Shown one piece after another: positions 61,260 through 64,000 of a stretch of DNA of 64,000 bases. Position numbers and translations under genes: made by a program. Source of the DNA: Marinilabilia rubra (lineage in GTDB: Bacteria; Bacteroidota; Bacteroidia; Bacteroidales; Marinilabiliaceae); contig NZ_QEWP01000017.1 of NCBI RefSeq assembly GCF_003121985.1, positions 1 through 64,000 of the forward strand. Reading direction: 5' to 3'. Under the pieces are notes generated by a model, which saw nothing but the letters and a program-made list of their open reading frames with translations, was not told the DNA's origin and made no database searches. The number at the start of each line of letters is the position of its first letter. The first letter of the stretch is position 1.

Positions 61260-63017
61260 ATGAAAAAAATCGACCATACAACTTTCAGAAAGCTGAAACT
61301 TCTAATGTTTGCAGCTTCTCTTACAGGAGCAGTGCTTACAGGTACTTTTAGTTACCAGTTTTGCAAGAACACTTTAATTAACGAAAGAACAAAACAAGTT
61401 GGTTTATTAAACCGGGAGAGAACAAACCAGGTTACGGAATTATTGAACCAAATAACTGAAGAATTAAAAGAGATGAGTTGTGACTCACAACTTGTTGCAT
61501 TCAGCCAAAAATGCAATCATCTTAAATCCGACACCCCAATTCAGCCAACCAACTTTTCAGAAAAACACAAAATACTATCAGGGACCAATAACGCAAATGT
61601 TTATCTGATTTCAAGAGCAGGTGATGTTTTCCGGTATTCAACCGATCTACCAACATTTTTTTCCAGAATTGCCACTGCAGAACTACACAATTCGCCATTG
61701 AATCTGGCATTCAGGAAAGGAAAAGAAGATTTGACATTGATTGGTGGAAATGAAAACATCCCTGCTCTTTATTTTTCACATCCGGTAACCGACACATCAG
61801 GAAGCCTGACCGGTGTATTGGTATTAGAGTTTTCTTTAAAAAGCATTGAAAGGACCGTTCAAGGCAAATACCCATTCCCCATGTCGGACTTTCAACTCGA
61901 CCTAAACCACACAATTCAACAGGCAAGCAACAGAGAACAAGAGTTTTCTTTATCAGAAACACCCTATACTTTAACTGGCCGGGGAAAGAGCAAATCATTA
62001 GCTATATCCTCTCCATTAAGTCATCATGGCCTCAATTTGACAATTTCTTCAACGTATTCTCTAGCCGGACTTACCGAATCCCTTAAAAGTTTATTCCTGT
62101 TAATCACCATAATTGCATTTCTGTTTTTTTCAACAGCCGCATTCTTTATTTTGAGGTCAATAAAACCAATAATTACCAGTTACATTAGGGCATCGAAAAT
62201 AGCCAAAGAGTTATCCGAAGGTAAACCTGTAAATTTTGAAAACACACCAGACACCTCCCAAAATAACAATTTGATTTCCAACCTAAAACAACTAAACAAT
62301 AAAGTTAATAAAGCACGGGTAAATATTAACCAAATTGAAGATGGAATGGACGAATGCCTCAGACAAATAAGCTTTTACAAAGCATTAATGGAAGAGAATC
62401 TTAGTCAGCAGGCTAAAATATCAGAGGAACTATTACTCAATGAGCAGGAGATGGTCGCTGTTGCAAGCAATAACGATGATCAAATAAAGCACTTCAAACA
62501 CCAAATCAGTAATTCTCTATTGAAAATAAGAAACATTGATTGGAAAAACAGCAGAGAACTGAATAATATTAAACAATTCTCGGAAAGAATTGAACAGCTG
62601 AACGATCATAATTACCAGTTGGTATTGGCATTGATAAACTTAACTGTCAATGCCCTTAACAAAGCACCAAAAGATTTGGAAAAAGAAGATTTAAATGCCA
62701 TCCTTGAAAACCACCTTCATGATACCAACACAATCAATAAGCTTTCTAGGGATTTATGGAGCATAGGCGATCATAGCTGCAGACAAATTAGCAGTATCGT
62801 CTCTGAACTAACCAAATCCAAAGAGAACTTCAATGGAATCCTTAGAGCCAATTCAGGACAAAGAAGTTACACCCAAAGAAAAGCTTACAATCTGAAAAGG
62901 ATGAGCATTCTTATCCGACATAACATGAAAGCCAGTGCCAGATATGAGGAGTCTATAAGTTCTTTGCTTTTTAGGATAAATGACCTCAAAACCATAAAAA
63001 ACAGCTTAAACAATTAA
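61260..63017 (+). CDS. Chemoreceptor-like membrane protein with unrecognised output
   Basis: A 585-residue protein with transmembrane helix 1 near residues 14-35, an extracytoplasmic part of about 240 residues with cache-like features (NANVYLISRAGDVFRYSTDL, then GVLVLEFSLKSIE), helix 2 near residues 275-300, a short HAMP-like stretch and a long coiled cytoplasmic helix region (for example ELLLNEQEMVAVASNNDDQI). It lacks the conserved chemoreceptor tip and any kinase, cyclase or HTH domain. It resembles a receptor that has lost or replaced its output. A small basic protein gene follows 35 bases later. Confidence 0.7.
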   Translation: MKKIDHTTFRKLKLLMFAASLTGAVLTGTFSYQFCKNTLINERTKQVGLLNRERTNQVTELLNQITEELKEMSCDSQLVAFSQKCNHLKSDTPIQPTNFSEKHKILSGTNNANVYLISRAGDVFRYSTDLPTFFSRIATAELHNSPLNLAFRKGKEDLTLIGGNENIPALYFSHPVTDTSGSLTGVLVLEFSLKSIERTVQGKYPFPMSDFQLDLNHTIQQASNREQEFSLSETPYTLTGRGKSKSLAISSPLSHHGLNLTISSTYSLAGLTESLKSLFLLITIIAFLFFSTAAFFILRSIKPIITSYIRASKIAKELSEGKPVNFENTPDTSQNNNLISNLKQLNNKVNKARVNINQIEDGMDECLRQISFYKALMEENLSQQAKISEELLLNEQEMVAVASNNDDQIKHFKHQISNSLLKIRNIDWKNSRELNNIKQFSERIEQLNDHNYQLVLALINLTVNALNKAPKDLEKEDLNAILENHLHDTNTINKLSRDLWSIGDHSCRQISSIVSELTKSKENFNGILRANSGQRSYTQRKAYNLKRMSILIRHNMKASARYEESISSLLFRINDLKTIKNSLNN

Positions 63018-63052
63018 ATCATTATCGTGAACCCTCAAAATAAAATCCCGAC

Positions 63053-63313
63053 ATGTCGCGCAAAAAAATCTCAAAGGATCAATTTAGAATTGAGGAAAAT
63101 CGTATCAGAACCTGTTTAAATATATCTCAGGAATTTTCCAGACTAATATACAAAGATGCAGACTGCGCTGAGGCATTAAAAAAATATGCAAAAGTTATTG
63201 AGGACTCATCTATTGAGTTACGCATTTTACTTGACCGAAAATCGTCAAGACGCAAAAGAAAAAACAAAATCCGGTTTTTAAAGAATGACATCCAACGATT
63301 AAAAATGAATTAA
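63053..63313 (+). CDS. Small basic hypothetical protein
   Basis: An 86-residue, lysine- and arginine-rich protein (start MSRKKISKDQFRIEENRIRT, later KSSRRKRKNKIRFLKND). It looks mostly helical, without membrane segment or recognisable domain. It probably shares a transcript with the preceding membrane protein and could interact with its cytoplasmic coiled region, which is conjecture. A double hairpin terminator follows. Confidence 0.55.
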   Translation: MSRKKISKDQFRIEENRIRTCLNISQEFSRLIYKDADCAEALKKYAKVIEDSSIELRILLDRKSSRRKRKNKIRFLKNDIQRLKMN

Positions 63314-63435
63314 CGTCCTTATTCATTCCCCCCCCGGTTCTGATAAATCTATTTTCATGCAATTATTCAAAGGGGACGATTCACTACCAGTCTGGTATAG
63401 CTAATAAAATACATAAACCAGACACGAATCTTTGT

Positions 63436-63508
63436 TCACCGGCACATACCTCCCCTTATAGTGCCGGTGATGCCTGAGGGTGTGGCCCCACTCTCAGGCT
63501 TTTTTTAT
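63436..63508 (+). terminator. Double-hairpin terminator
   Basis: TCACCGGCAC and GTGCCGGTGA (63436-63445, 63461-63470) form a perfect 10-bp stem. Directly after it GCCTGAG and CTCAGGC form a second stem followed by seven T residues (to 63508). The second is a classical intrinsic terminator. Confidence 0.85.
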
Positions 63509-64000
63509 TTTTTCTCCCTTTTATTCCATCAAAATGATATTTAATCAGGCAAAACAGACGCACGGATTTCTGATCAATACTAAATGGTAGAAGCAGTACC
63601 GGGTCCCCAATCTATCGTTTCACAGTAAAATCCCAACAATTTAATGATTAACGTCTAAATTCAGGCGCCTGCCCATTTATCAAAAAGAACAACTTTTTAC
63701 TACCAATTTGTTATTTATATTGATTCTTTGTTGATACATTTTTAATTTAGCAATCAACTTTTTACAAAAACCCAAAAAATTATGCTAACCTCAAATCCCA
63801 AAATTGTCCGCCAGAGCGATCCCGTAAGTGCTTCCTTTTCGATTCCCGAAAACTCTTTACACTATTCTTTTCCAATAATTACGATTAACCTTCAGTTAAT
63901 TAAATCTTAGTTTCTAAAAAAGCAGGAGTCATTCTCCCCTGCTCATTTCAATTCAATTTTATTCATTAACCATTTAAAAAAAAGCAAAATTATGAACGAA
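63509..64000. other. Intergenic region before the next gene
   Basis: An open frame of 42 codons at 63782-63910 (MLTSNPKIVRQSDPVSASFS start) is followed by an AGCAGGAG/CTCCCCTGCT hairpin at 63923-63944; it may be a real small peptide but there is no independent support. The last bases, ATGAACGAA at 63992, are probably the start of the next gene, cut by the window. Confidence 0.3.

Overview
This window reads as chromosomal DNA of a Bacteroidota bacterium, most likely an environmental Bacteroidales or Marinilabiliales relative; that placement is an inference from gene families, not from a marker gene. Pointers are a GYDIA-type GHMP kinase beside a complete-looking mevalonate pathway, a Bacteroides-type tyrosine integrase, DUF1460 and DUF3853 families, IS21 and RAYT transposases, weak or absent Shine-Dalgarno sequences, and promoters of the Bacteroidota form TTTG-N19/20-TAnnTTTG.

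Left chromosomal part (1 to about 22,700). A possibly truncated DUF1460 lipoprotein is followed by a leucine-degradation block (carboxyltransferase, methylglutaconyl-CoA hydratase, biotin carboxylase/carrier, acyl-CoA dehydrogenase). It runs directly into isoprenoid genes: type 2 IPP isomerase, class II HMG-CoA reductase, GYDIA kinase, diphosphomevalonate decarboxylase and mevalonate kinase. The leucine enzymes end at HMG-CoA and the reductase begins there, so the layout suggests a leucine-to-isoprenoid shunt. Next come a MIF-like tautomerase, a convergent amt-glnK pair, and an iron/haem block (TonB receptor, RhtX/AmpG-like MFS, hemN, protoporphyrinogen oxidase).

Genomic island (22,748 to 51,250, about 28.5 kb). 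It is inserted in the 3' end of a tRNA-Ser(UGA) gene. A 15-bp direct repeat (attL/attR) bounds it, paired GGTGGACTT motifs with 11-bp spacing lie inside both ends, and a tyrosine integrase sits next to attL. The hairpin beyond attR is probably the original tRNA terminator. Cargo is mostly defence-like: an autoregulated HTH/nucleotidyltransferase pair, a membrane pentapeptide-repeat protein, a YobI-like NTPase, a type I restriction-modification operon with two RAYT transposases inserted in it, an Mrr endonuclease and a Fic protein. A replication module (HTH, primase-helicase, TOPRIM protein) lies near attR. I see no relaxase or conjugation genes, so it resembles a satellite-like or mobilisable island. 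Three copies of a diverged 300-400 bp non-coding repeat separate cargo blocks, with an IS21 element between two of them.

Right chromosomal part (51,251 to 64,000). It holds a hypothetical gene, an oligopeptidase B-like lipoprotein, remnants of another S9 peptidase, then a sensory region: a LuxR regulator with a degenerate receiver, a DHp-only histidine-kinase fragment, a TorF-like porin, a methyl-accepting chemotaxis protein, a three-unit 285-bp hairpin repeat, and a chemoreceptor-like membrane protein of unknown output with a small basic partner.
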